A DNA stretch of 64,000 bases from the NCBI GenBank assembly GCA_017893485.1, contig CM030360.1:10652597-10716596 (forward strand), given 5' to 3'. The notes below the pieces were generated by a model. It saw only the letters and a program-made list of their open reading frames with translations, searched no databases and was not told the DNA's origin. This document shows positions 46,543-56,960 of the stretch, one piece after another (position 1 is the stretch's first letter; every line of letters begins with the position of its first letter). Made by a program: the position numbers and the translations under genes. The stretch is from Hemerocallis citrina. Its lineage: Eukaryota > Streptophyta > Magnoliopsida > Asparagales > Asphodelaceae.

Positions 46543-47520
46543 TTGGATCTTTTGCATCAGAATATGGCTATAAGAGGAGCTCGAAATGGTGAAGGACTGG
46601 ACTTGGAAACAGAATTAGCGAGGGTCTATCAGACACTCAATGCCGTTGCCATGAATCAGAACCAAGGGAGGGTTCCTGTGAATCCAGTACCGGAAGTAAT
46701 CAAACTCGTGGAATTATTCAAATGGATAAAACCACCAGTATTAGAAGGAAAGTCAGACCTTGACGCGGCTGACAGTTGGATCCGACAGGTAGAGACGATC
46801 TTTGAAGTCTTGGAGACTCCGGAGGGCAGCAAGGTGAAGTTGGCGGCACTGCAGTTCGAGAAGGATGCGGCTGTGTGGTGGCAGTCGATGAAGCGGATGA
46901 TGGGAGATGCTATTCTTGGCTGGAAGGAATTTTTGGAGGAATTCCGCAGTCATTATTTTCCATCAGATGTCCAGGAGAAGAAAGCCATAGAATTTCTGGC
47001 ACTGCAGCCGGGCGGCATGTCAGTTAGAGAGTATGAGACGAGGTTCAATCAGCTCTCGAGGAATGCTCCCGAATTGGTGATGGACGAGGCAAAGAAAGCT
47101 CGAAAGTTCGAGCATGGTTTTAGGCCAAGTCTGAGATCCAAGATGATACCCCTTGGTATCCGGAGGTTTGACAAGTTGGTCAAACGAGCTGTAGCTACGG
47201 AAGAAGACATGGAGCAGTTCCACGCTATTCAGAATAGGAGGAACAACTGGAACATGGGCATGAGGCCCGCATCTTCTGGCAATTTCAGGGGACAACCACC
47301 AGCTCAAAGGTTCAAACCGACAGGGGCGAACGCTGTTAACGTGGCTGGAAGACCCGGAAATGGTTTTGTGAGACCTCCCGTAGTGACTTGTTTCAACTGT
47401 GGAGAGACCGGTCATTACAGATCTCAATGCCCAAATTTGCGAGATGTCGTCCGCAATGGACCAACGCAGCAAAATGGGAAGAAGTCGTACCAGGAGGGGC
47501 GAGTATTTACCTTGACTTAA
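46543..47520 (+). CDS. Gag (capsid-nucleocapsid) of the Tekay element
   Basis: 325 codons; the ATG at 46564 (MAIRGARNGEG) is an equally good start. The Retrotrans_gag capsid region covers roughly residues 70-220, with WIRQVETIFEVLE, VKLAALQFEKDAAVWW, WKEFLEEFRSHYFP and REYETRFNQLSR. A basic, glycine-rich linker leads to one CCHC zinc knuckle CFNCGETGHYRSQC at about 283-296. Gag packages the RNA and builds the cytoplasmic particle. The frame ends at TAA (47518-47520), but matching codons continue past it (ANIDEVDHVIT), so this stop is probably a mutation inside an ancestral single Gag-Pol frame. Confidence 0.93.
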   Translation: MDLLHQNMAIRGARNGEGLDLETELARVYQTLNAVAMNQNQGRVPVNPVPEVIKLVELFKWIKPPVLEGKSDLDAADSWIRQVETIFEVLETPEGSKVKLAALQFEKDAAVWWQSMKRMMGDAILGWKEFLEEFRSHYFPSDVQEKKAIEFLALQPGGMSVREYETRFNQLSRNAPELVMDEAKKARKFEHGFRPSLRSKMIPLGIRRFDKLVKRAVATEEDMEQFHAIQNRRNNWNMGMRPASSGNFRGQPPAQRFKPTGANAVNVAGRPGNGFVRPPVVTCFNCGETGHYRSQCPNLRDVVRNGPTQQNGKKSYQEGRVFTLT

Positions 47521-48094
47521 GCTAACATCGATGAGGTGGATCATGTCATCACTGGTACGAAGGGAGATGTTTAAGAGTGTTTTCTGTTGTTTCTTTTTCC
47601 TGCTTTTATAGTGAACTGTTATGTAATGAGTGTGTGTTATGTAACAGAAGAACTTTATTTGAATGGAAAGAAGGCTGTTGTTTTGTTCGATACTAGGTCC
47701 TCTCATACTTTTGTGTCACCTACGCTTGCTAAAGTTTTGTGAGTCGAACCGAAAGTCTTTCTAGGCAAGGTCTTGGCGGTAGCTACACCATCAGGGGAGA
47801 CATTAACCACTGATCGGTACTATGCGAACTACGAGATCATGATAAGAACAGAATTTTCGGGATTGATCTGATCGAGCTGATTATCTTGGGATTCGATGTT
47901 ATCATTGGCATTGATTAGATGTCGGTGTACAGTGCAAGCATCGAGTGCAAGACCAAGGAAGTAACAGTGAAGGCTCCAGGTGGACCTGAAGTCACTTTCC
48001 AAGGGAAGAAGAAGTATTCCAGGTTGGTTGCAGCCATCCGCAGGGAGGAATTTTCCGTTGAAGTGAAAGGGATTTCTGTGGTTCAGGACTATCT
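47521..48094 (+). pseudogene. Tekay aspartic protease region, broken
   Basis: The stretch after gag carries KKAVVLFDTRSSHTF at about 47668-47712. The active-site triplet, normally Asp-Thr/Ser-Gly, reads Asp-Thr-Arg (GAT ACT AGG), which should abolish activity. A TGA follows at about 47741, then frame changes around 47850, and an open frame from 47919 (MSVYSASIECKTKEV), the usual linker to reverse transcriptase. An intron-like 93-bp insertion, 47555-47647, separates the protease from the gag end. Confidence 0.85.
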
Positions 48095-49489
48095 GTGTTC
48101 TTGGATGATTTGTCTAGGTTACCTCCGCAGCGTGATATAGAGTTCAGCATCACTATTCAGCCGGGGAGTGCACCTATTTTCAAGGCACCGTATAAGATGG
48201 CGCCTATGGAGCAAGATGAGATCAAACGGCAGATTGAGAAACTGTTGGAGAAAGGCTTTATTCAACTGAGTACGTCACCTTAGGGAGCACCGGTGCTGTT
48301 GGTAAAGAAGAAGGATGGACCGATGAGGATGTGCATCGATTACCGAGAGCTGAATAAGATCACTGTTCAGAACAAATATCTGATTCAAAGAATTGATGAC
48401 TTGTTCGATCGTCTACAAGAAGCAGCTGTTTTCTCCAAAATAGATCTTCGATCAGGATATCATTAAGTTCGAGTGAAAGCTGAAGATGTGCATAAGACTA
48501 CATTCAAAACTCGACACGGGCATTACAAATTCTTAGTTATACCGTTTGGAGTGACGAATGCACCTGCAATTTTTATGGATATAATGAACAGAGTTCTAAG
48601 GCTGTTTATTGATTCCTTCGTCGTGGTGTTTATCGACGATATTCTTGTGTACTCCAAGTCAGATCAGGAACACATGGAGCATCCGGCAGCAGTTTTGAGG
48701 AAGCTTCAGGAGCAGGAGTTGTATGCCAAGTTGTCCAAGTACGATTTCTGGAAATCTGAAGTAGCATTCCTAGGTCACATTCTTTCTAAGGAGGGAGTGG
48801 CAACTGATCCTCAGAAGATAGAGGCAGTGAGAGATTGGGCAAAGCCTACTATAGTGAAGAAAGTCAGGAGTTTCCTTGGATTGACAGGATACTACAGGAG
48901 GTTCATTCAGGGTTATGCTCAGATAGCCGTGCCACTCACCGGTCTGACCAAGAAGAATGTGAACTTCAAATGGACCGAGCAGTGCGAGAAGAGCTTTCAG
49001 GAGTTGAAAGAGAAGCTGACTACTGCACCCATTTTAGCTTTGCCTAGAGCGGTTATTGAGTATGATGTCTACAGCGATGCTTCATATCGTGGGCTTGGTT
49101 GTGTCTTAATGCAAGAAGGGAAAGTGATCGCTTATGGATCTAGGCAACTAAGACCACATGAGAAGAATTATCCGACTCATGATCTGGAGTTGGCTGTGAT
49201 TATCTTCGCCTTAAAACAATGGAGACATTATGTGTACGGTGAGAAATTGAACATGTACACAGACCACAAAAGCTTGAAGTACATCTATCAACAGAAAGAT
49301 CTGAATCTGAGGCAGAGGAGATGGCTGGAGGTGCTTGAGGACATTCGTCCAAAGATTAAGTACCATCCTGGAAAGGCTAATGTTGTTGCTAATGCACTTA
49401 GCCGCAAGAGTAGTCTAGCTAGTTTGATTACAACTCAGAAGCAACTGGCAGAGGAGTTGGATCGGGCTGGTATTGAAGTTGTTCTTTAA
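48095..49489 (+). pseudogene. Tekay reverse transcriptase and RNase H, two stops
   Basis: One frame runs through from 48095 to 49489 apart from TAG at 48281-48283 and TAA at 48464-48466. Reverse transcriptase motifs in order: [58 protein letters not shown] and the catalytic VVFIDDILVYS (about 48625-48660). RNase H follows with YSDASYRGLG, HDLELAVIIFALKQWRHY, NMYTDHKSLKYI and KYHPGKANVVANALSRK. In the last motif the family Asp (VADALSR) is Asn. These enzymes copy the element RNA into DNA and remove the RNA strand. A frameshift near 48095 separates this from the protease frame. Confidence 0.93.
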
Positions 49490-50858
49490 GGCTTGGGATC
49501 ATCTTTAGCTCAGTTGAGGCTTCAACCAACGCTGAATGAAAGGATTATCTCAAGTTAGAAGGAAGAAGTTGAAGGAAGAAGTTGGTGCAGGCAAGAAGTC
49601 AGAATTCCAGATCAGGGATGAGGTATTGTGGTTTGGAGAGAGGCTGTGAGTTCTGGATCAAGCTGAACTGCGGGAGAGCATTCTTCAGGAGGCACATGCT
49701 ACTCTTTTGTCTGTACATCCTGGGAGTACCAAGATGTATAAGGACATTAAACAGCATTTCTGGTGGCTAAGTTTGAAACGGGATGTGGCTGAATTTATGT
49801 CGAGGTGTGAGATTTGTCAAAAAGTCAAAGCCGAGAATCAGAAACCCGGAGGTCTATTGCAACAGTTACCTATTCCGGAATGGAAGTGGGATAACATCAG
49901 TATGGATTTCATTACGGGCTTGCCCAAGAGTTCAAACGGCAATGATGCGATTTGGGTTATAGTCGATCGACTAACCAAGTCTGCTCATTTCTTGGCAATG
50001 AAACTCACCACTTCGATGGACAAGTTAGCCGAGTTGTATGTTGGTGAGATCGTCAGGCTTCATGGTGTTCCGTTAACCATTGTGTCTGATCGAGGTGTGC
50101 GGTTTACTTCGCATTTCTGGAGGAGTCTTCAGATAGCCTTGGGTACCAAGATGGATTTTAGCACTGCTTTTCATCTGCAGACCGATGGGCAGATCGAGAG
50201 AGTCAACTATTTTCTTGAGGATATGCTTCGGTGTTGTGTACTAAACTTTGGAGGTAGTTGGGAAAGGCATCTAGCTTTGGTGGAGTCTGCCTACAACAAC
50301 AGTTTTCAGACTAGTATTGGAATGACGTCGTACGAAGCTCTGCATGGCAGGAAGTGCAGAATACCTGTTTGTTGGTTTGAAGTAGGGGATCGGCAGATGT
50401 TTGGGCCTGAGATTGTGCAGCAAACCTCTGAAAAGATTGATCTGATCAGGAAGAGGTTGGTGGGTGCTCAGAGTAGGCAGAAGAGCTATGCAGACAATCG
50501 GAGGAGGGACGTCGAGTTTGAGGTTGGTGACTTTGTCTTTTTGAAGGTTTCGCCTAGCAAGGGTGTGATCCAATTTGGCAAGAGTGAGAAGTTAGCCCCA
50601 AGGTTCATACGCCCGTATAAGATATTGAAAAGGATCGGAAAAACTGCTTACCTGCTGGAGTTACCGAAAGAGTTATCTCAGGAACACAATGTCTTTCATG
50701 TGTCTATGCTGAGAGGTTACATTCCAGATCCGAGTCATCATTTGCCCGAAGTGCTGGAAGGTTTGCAAGTGGATCTGAGTTACATTGAGCTCCCAGTTGA
50801 GATTATGGATCGTCGAGAGAAGGTCTTGAGGAACAAGACGATACCGATGGTCAAGTAG
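49490..50858 (+). pseudogene. Tekay integrase
   Basis: The long open part is 49707-50858 (383 codons); recognisable sequence begins about 49600 in the same frame before a TGA near 49648. The zinc-binding HHCC domain is present (VHPGSTKMYKDIKQHFWW, then CEICQKVK). The catalytic Asp and Glu residues lie in SMDFITGLPKS, TIVSDRGVRFTSHFW and LQTDGQIERVN. C-terminal sequence (SEKLAPRFIRPYKILKRIG, NVFHVSMLRGYIPDPSHH) is typical of Tekay/Del. The core looks intact. It stands in a different frame from RNase H, so at least one frameshift lies between 49489 and 49600. Confidence 0.92.
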
Positions 50859-50941
50859 TCTGGAGGACCAGTTGGTCGAAGAGGCTACTTGGGAACCTGA
50901 GGAGAGGATGTTGAAGGATCATACTGAGCTCTTTGTCCGAT
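50859..50941 (+). pseudogene. Tekay chromodomain remnant
   Basis: After the integrase frame stops at TAG (50856-50858), the next frame reads QLVEEATWEPEERMLKDH, the second half of the chromodomain-like tail of Tekay/Del integrases; the first half (EIMDRREKVLRNKTIPMVK) is at the end of the integrase frame. In chromoviruses this domain guides insertion into particular chromatin. A small indel explains the frame change. Confidence 0.65.
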
Positions 50942-51046
50942 TTGTGTCTTCTATCTTCTTCCCTTTTTTCTTCTTTTCTTGTTGTCTTGTTTTCCTCACT
51001 CTTTAATTGTAGTTCCGGAGACGGAACTATTCTAAGGAGGGAGTGC
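50942..51046 (+). promoter_or_regulatory. 3' untranslated stretch and polypurine tract of the Tekay element
   Basis: CT-rich sequence followed by CGGAGACGGAACTATTCTA and AGGAGGGAGTGC directly before the LTR start TGTAACATCC at 51047. Confidence 0.75.
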
Positions 51047-54000
51047 TGTAACATCCTGGATTTTTAATCATATTAATTAGAATGTATTTTTATTTTCACG
51101 TATTGTGCACTTGCAATTTTTATGCATGTATCTTTCTAAAAATATTTCATAAATTAGTAATCTTATTTTTCTTCTCTTTTATTTAAGAGAACCTAATTTA
51201 AATTTTAGCCTAATTGTCTTTTGTAGCCCACCTTAATTAATTAACTAATAAAATTAATGAAGCCCATGGTTAGTTAGCCCATTAGTGAGCCCATTTATTT
51301 TTAATCTCTTTTAATAATCTAACTTTTAGTGTTGACTCATTCCATAAACAAAAAAAATAATTATACATAAACAACTTGTAAATAAGGGGGGCACTAGATA
51401 ACATGTGTTTGCACTAGGGTGTGCAAAACACACCCTTTGGGTGTGGCCGGATAGAATCAAGAGAGAGGGAGAGTGGATGAGGTGGAGAGGTGGTTATTTG
51501 CATCATGGGAAGTTATAGCAACTCCCTATTTCATCCAAGCCCTTGATCCTAAACCACCTTATTTAATCCTAGCCCTTTATTTTCACTAAAATTTTGTATA
51601 AATACCCCCTTTTTTCATTAGCTATTCTTGCACCTATTTCTTATCATAAGAGCAAGAAATACATTAGTGAGCAAAAGAGTGAGAGTTGAGTGAGTTCTAA
51701 AAAAAATTGAGTGTGCTTGTGTGTTCCATCACGAGGAGGCCGGCCAATCCATCCAAGGAGCAAGGAGCTTGCGGCAAACACCAAGGAGCAAAGCTTCGAC
51801 TCATCAAACACTAGGAGGAGAATGCCTTTTTGTGCATTCTAGGAGTTTTCCATAGGACTTTTGTGAATTTTCTCTCCAAATAAGGTGGGTGTTTTTCATG
51901 TTTCTAATCTAGTTACCATGCTAGAAATTAATTGCTACTAAGAGAAAACTAAGTGACTTGGACTTATGGTTGTTTTGAGATGAAATGATAAATTAGAGAA
52001 TGTTTGATAAAATGATTGCTAATGAATGAATTGTGAATTTAGGTGCTAGAATCTTTCATGTTGTCATGCTATGTGTTTGTGAATTATGCTTTATGGAGAA
52101 ATTTATGTTTATGAGACAAATTGTGATCAAATGCATCATGAAAATGTTGATCTCTTAAATTAGAGTAACACTATTGTAGAAAAGATGGAAATTGGTGTTC
52201 TAAAAATATTGTAGATCGCTAATAAGTGTAGTAATAAAGAAGAAAAGTGTTCTCCTAGAAATCTAGATTGTAGATCGTGTACAGTTGTGATTCTTGTTTT
52301 CAATGTCGAAAATATATCCATGATTTACTCTAAATAGCAACCTGGTGCAATCGACAGTCGATCGAATTAGAGTCGACAGTCGACTGTCAGGTGATGAATT
52401 TCAAATTTTAGTTACTGAACAGTCGACCGACCGTATTTTAATAGTCGACTGCCCTGACTAGTTTTTTTCGAGTTTAAATTTTTACTGAACAGTCGACCGA
52501 CCATATTTAACACTCGACTGCTCTGATTATTTACTTTCAGGCTTTAGAACCTCGTAGAACAGTCGACTGGCCATGCTTAACAGTTGACTACCCTAAAGTT
52601 CAAATGATATCCAGATTTCATGAGATAATTTTCTATAATCCTTGGCCTAGTATAAATGAGAATTTGAGACTATTTTTTTACAAGAAAGAATTTACTATAA
52701 ATTGTTAGTTTAAATTGTCCTTGTATGAAGAAAAATGCATTGATTAAAAGATGATTTGAAAAGAGTTTTGATAACAAAAGTATGAATGTTAGATTTAGTA
52801 TTGTTAAAACAAGGATAAGAGAAATTTTGTGGAAAGAATAAATTAGGAATGTGACAAGTTAGAAAATTGAAATTGTATTGTTTAGGCATGAGATTGTGTA
52901 TGAAATTGAAATTTGAATTATGATAGAACATGAATATACAAGTGCTATGAACATGAAATAAAATTATTGTTAATCATGGAAAAAGATCTTGTGAGTATGA
53001 AAAACTCGATGTTCTGATTATGAGTTGAAATTAAGAACTAGGGAGTAGCTAAGCCTCATACCGGCGATAAAAAAAATGTTGATATGATATTTGAGATAAA
53101 AGACCAGGTTTGGGTCAAATGCGTTGATTGATGGTTAAGACCGGTACAGAGGAAAGAGTTAACCCTAGAAATTGATTTTATTCATGATTCATACAATTAA
53201 GGACCAAACAATAGAGAAGACGTGATGAAAGTAAGAGAAAAATACAAATATGAGGGACTCGAGTCTACGGTGTGAGAGTGATTCATAGGTTGCCTACTTG
53301 ATGAGTCAAGTTTTGGTGCGGACACTACTCCGGAATTATCGGGAACGTGGCGATGCTTGTGGGATGTTTGATTGACTACAGGTGGTGTCATGGTCCATGA
53401 TGGAGGCTGAATTGACCATGGGCTCTGCATGATGCGTCATGTCACGATGTGGGATTCCCTTCGAGGTTGTCTGGACATTGGCTCGTAACTCATAGGACAT
53501 ATAAGATACTTACAGTAGTTACAGTAGTAGATTAAGTCATGGCAAGGGATCGAACCCTACAAGTTGAAGAACGATTAAGGGCTTGCCTTCGGACCTATGT
53601 AGTATGGGATGCATAGAATCCGAACAAGTGCGCTTTAGTGTCATCTAATAATAATAATAATTTTCATTAAGGACTAGGCGCACAATCACAACACGACATC
53701 AATAGGATAGTCCTCTTAGCTTTGTTTGTGAACAAGTTTGTGGTTTGTTAAGCATTGAGAATCGTTATACTATTTCGGCATAGAGAGAATGGCCGTGTAT
53801 AATATCTCTTCAGTTGAATGAACTGACGTGCCCACAGTCTTTATGCAGGATAAAGGAATTGACAAAGATTAATGTATGCGAGCATCTTACAAAATGTTTC
53901 AAGTGTTGTACATTTATTTATGTAAAAATTGTAAATTGCTTCCACTGTTTAAGTGTAAATGTAAATGTAACTCTGATATAAAGTAAAGTTTAAATTTTCT

Positions 54001-54078
54001 TGTAAAATTGTACGAAGTGAAGTGTAAAGATCCTGTGCAACTTTGAATTCATTCTGTTTTGGAATTCGGGGTGTTACA
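51047..54078 (+). repeat. 3' LTR of the Tekay element (3032 bp)
   Basis: Starts TGTAACATCC and ends GGGGTGTTACA. GTATAAATACCCCCTT near 51596 is the probable promoter. It contains the palindrome block (52340-52590, with GACAGTCGACTGTC at 52375-52388) and a 454-bp segment (53266-53719) missing from the 5' LTR but present in the older copy at 7289-10126. Confidence 0.95.
52340..52590. repeat. GTCGAC palindrome block in the Tekay 3' LTR
   Basis: Pairs of CAGTCGACCGACC and AGTCGACTGCCCTGA-like motifs about 30 bp apart, plus the 14-bp palindrome at 52375-52388. Confidence 0.85.
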
Positions 54079-54450
54079 CGTTGATTGGGACCAACGAGTT
54101 GTAGGCAAAGCTCATGCGGGGAGCAGAGCATTAAACTCGTTGTTTGGTGTCAATGAGTTGTTGACGGCACTTAGGAGAAGACCAAGGTGTCGAACTCGTT
54201 GTGTAGATCCAGCGAGTAGTTAACGGTGCTCAAGCGGTAATCATCGTAAAAACCCATTGTGACGGAGCTCATGCGAAGAGCAGAGTGTTGAACTTGTTGG
54301 TTGGAGCCAATGAGTTGTAGATGAAGCCTGAGCGAAGAGCAAGGCGCTAAACTCGTTGTTTAGGACCAATGAGTTGTAGACGGAGTTCGGGCAAAGAGCA
54401 GAGCATTGAACGCATTGTTTGGGAGCCAACGCGCTATTTAGTGGTACTCA
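54079..54450. repeat. ~60-bp hairpin array, right part
   Basis: Continuation of the array at 33850-34820 after the Tekay element. CGTTG (54079-54083) is the duplicated target, followed by an 8-base loop and CAACGAGT (54092-54099), which completes the stem begun at 34813. Further units near 54136 and 54352 pair ACTCGTTG with CAATGAGT, which still pairs in RNA through G-U. Confidence 0.88.
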
Positions 54451-55935
54451 AATAGCGCGTTTTTGTATTTGCAGATATCTGTAGTGTTACTTGATCTGAA
54501 CATATGAGTTTGCGATAGTTATGTGATTTGAAGAATTCCTTTCATATGCCTGATCCTTGCTATCATGGTTGATGTGCCATCCACAGGTTCTTTATCGCTA
54601 AATAATAGGACCTCAAGTCTGTTGTGTATAGCTTAAAGAGCTATCGACGGTGTATGATGGAGTTTAGCATTGCTCCATCTTGAACCCAGCTAGTTGTAGG
54701 GACAACTCTGAAGGAGAGTTGTTTTTCAAACTTGCTGTATGGGGCCTCTGACAGATTGTGAGAGTCACATCGAATGGAGAGTTGAACTCCAAGTGTTGCT
54801 TTTTACAAGTGTTGCTAGAGTAACTCCGATCCATGATTTTGGACCTCTTAATCTATTGTTGAGGAAATTTAACTAGTTGCAGAAACAGATCGAATGGCGA
54901 GTTGAACTCTGAACGTGTATCACTACAGATTGCGGGAGTAGCTCTGAGCCATGGGTATGGATTCTGAACTTGTTAGTTTAAGTATTAACAGGTTGTAGGA
55001 GTAGATCGAATGGCAAAGAGCACTCTGAACTTGCTTCTTTGAAAATTGACAGTCTCTTTTGAACCATGTGTATGGACTCCGAACCGGTCATTGAGGTGCT
55101 AACGGATTGCAGGAGCAGATCGAATGGCGAAATGCACTTGCGTTATTGCAAATTTTTAGATTCTCTGTCGAGCCATGGGTATAGACTCCAAATCCATCTT
55201 ACGGGAAGACTTGTAACGAGTGTTTGGTGCTGCTTAAATATATAAGTGTGGCACTCAACTCATTGTATAAGTCTCTAAGGAAGTTCAAGTAGTTGCAGGA
55301 ACCAATCGATCGGTGAGTTGTGTTCTAAACGTGCATGATTGCACATTGCATACGTCCCGAGTTGTGGTTCTGGATTCCGAACTTGTGTTGTAGAAAGCAT
55401 ATAACGAGTGTTTAGCGCTACTCTAAGTGTAAGTTGGGTGTTTAGCTTGTTATTTGCTTTGATAAATTAACAGATTGTAGGACCAGATCGAATGGCGAAG
55501 CGCACTCTGAACTTGTTTCATTGTAAATTGCTGGAGTAACTTCGAACCATATGTATGGACTCCGAACCCGTCTTGCAGGAAGCTTTTAACGAGTTTTTGG
55601 TGCCATTTTCGTATACAAGTTTGGCACCCAACTCATTGTATGCATCCGTATAATTGTACAATAGCTTTGCAAAAGTTCGTACTATATTTGCTGGAAAATA
55701 AAACTAAGCGGCTACTCTAGTGGCTGGCCGTTATTACAAATTGAGAAAATTTGCTGGAAAATAAAACTAAGTGCCTGCTCTAGTGGCTGGCTACTATTAC
55801 AAATTGAAAAATTTGCTACTGCTATTGCTATTAAGAGAGGACATTGTTAGGAGAGCGCATTTTAGAAACTCTTATTGTTAGGAGAGCTCATTTTTAGACA
55901 CTCTCGTTGTACTTCATAAGGTGTTCTACTTTCCA
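54451..55935. repeat. Diverged repeats of Tat-2 non-coding sequence
   Basis: Loose units of roughly 110-130 bp share GGAGCAGATCGAATGGCGAA, GCACTCTGAACTTG and GAACCATGGGTATGGACTCC, from about 54700 to 55620. Two copies of TTGCTGGAAAATAAAACTAA lie at about 55689 and 55748. No coding region is seen. Confidence 0.7.
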
Positions 55936-55940
55936 AGTCC

Positions 55941-56960
55941 CTACTGATATCTCCTTGCCCCCCGGGTCTTCAAGTTGATGAGCCATTTAGGCGAATAACT
56001 TGGTAAACCTTGCCTGGACTTGCCTGTTTTGGAGGGAGCCTCCCCCCCCCCCAAAAAAAAAAAAAAAAAAATTTGCATAGAGAAAGGGAAATCTTGGGAT
56101 GCACAAATGCGTTTAGGCAAGATTATTTGTTTCCGTTGACTGAGCGGAGTGGCTTCGAGCGAGGGATTCAGGTTTATTACTGTGTCATGATGAGAACTAG
56201 TTTGGACCTGGTGAGAGATGATGTGGCAGGTTTGGAAGTTCTTGGTAGAGTTGGTTATGGCAGTGGTTTCAAGCTCGTTTACAGTTTTTGAATTATTGTG
56301 ACTGCTTTCTGGAGGTAACTCTATGGTGTCGAGGGGGAGAATGGAGCCCCCCATTGTAGCAGTGTAGTATGCTCGTGCTGCCTGTTGGCTTCCTACAGCT
56401 TGGCGTACGCCAGCTGTTGTTGGGAACTTCATTTTCATGTGAAATGCAGAGGCAACTATATGGAATGCCGCTAGGCCGAGACGGCCGAATATAGCTTTGT
56501 ATGCAGCTTTGACATCGACTACCATAGAGTCCAGTGCTTCCGTTCGAATATCGAGGGGGTTTCTCTGCTGTCACATTCAGTGTGACGACTCCTTTTACTT
56601 GAACAGGGACACCGGAGAATCTGTGGAGCGTATAACCGGCTGGCTTAAGTCGGTCTCGAGAGAGCTTGAGAGCCTTGAATGCGGTCATGAAGAGGATGTT
56701 TACTGGGCTACCACTGTCCACCAGGATGCGGTGTACCTCATGATTTAGCATGTAAAGCTTTATGACCAATGCGTCGCAATGAGGTGTTTGGACGCCTTCT
56801 AAGTCCTTGTCGGAGATAGATATGGGAACCCCAGTGTGTTTGGCAGGCAGAATGTTATCTGTGGGGTTGCTTTCTTGACGAAAGCTTTGCGAGTGGAGTT
56901 GGAATCTCCGCCCATTGGGCCTCCATGAATGGATTGAAGGACGGCCATGTGTTCAGAGTC
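55941..56960 (-). pseudogene. Tat-2 protease region, frameshifted
   Basis: The minus-strand frame 56769-56530 carries EVHRILVDSGSPVNILFM, the aspartic protease active site of Tat-type elements, followed by HRFSGVPVQVKG. Homologous sequence resumes in another frame at 56525-56350: MVVDVKAAYKAIFGRLGL, FHMKMKFPTTAGVRQAVG and AARAYY, the conserved end of the Tat protease region. One frameshift near 56530 therefore breaks it. The tail down to 55941 is low-information and includes a poly-C/poly-A tract (56041-56071). No reverse transcriptase follows. Confidence 0.85.

Larger units (their letters stand above)
34821..54078 (+). mobile_element. Tekay/Del-type Ty3/gypsy retrotransposon (19.3 kb with its insert)
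   Basis: LTRs at 34821-45892 (with an 8.5-kb insert) and 51047-54078 bound a plus-strand interior with primer site, gag, protease, reverse transcriptase, RNase H, integrase, chromodomain remnant and polypurine tract. The 5-bp target duplication CGTTG is at 34816-34820 and 54079-54083. The domain order with integrase last and a C-terminal chromodomain places it among chromoviruses; the sequence style is Tekay/Del. Gag is open; pol is broken by stops and frameshifts, so the copy is defective. Confidence 0.95.

Noticed and set aside
47020..47706. 228-codon minus-strand ORF
   Set aside because: It is antisense to the gag gene, whose capsid and zinc-knuckle motifs are clear on the plus strand.
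50271..50573. 100-codon minus-strand ORF
   Set aside because: Antisense shadow of the Tekay integrase.
54241..54429. Minus-strand ORF in the right hairpin array
   Set aside because: Repeat-derived; its translation repeats the same phrase as the ORF at 34624-34845.
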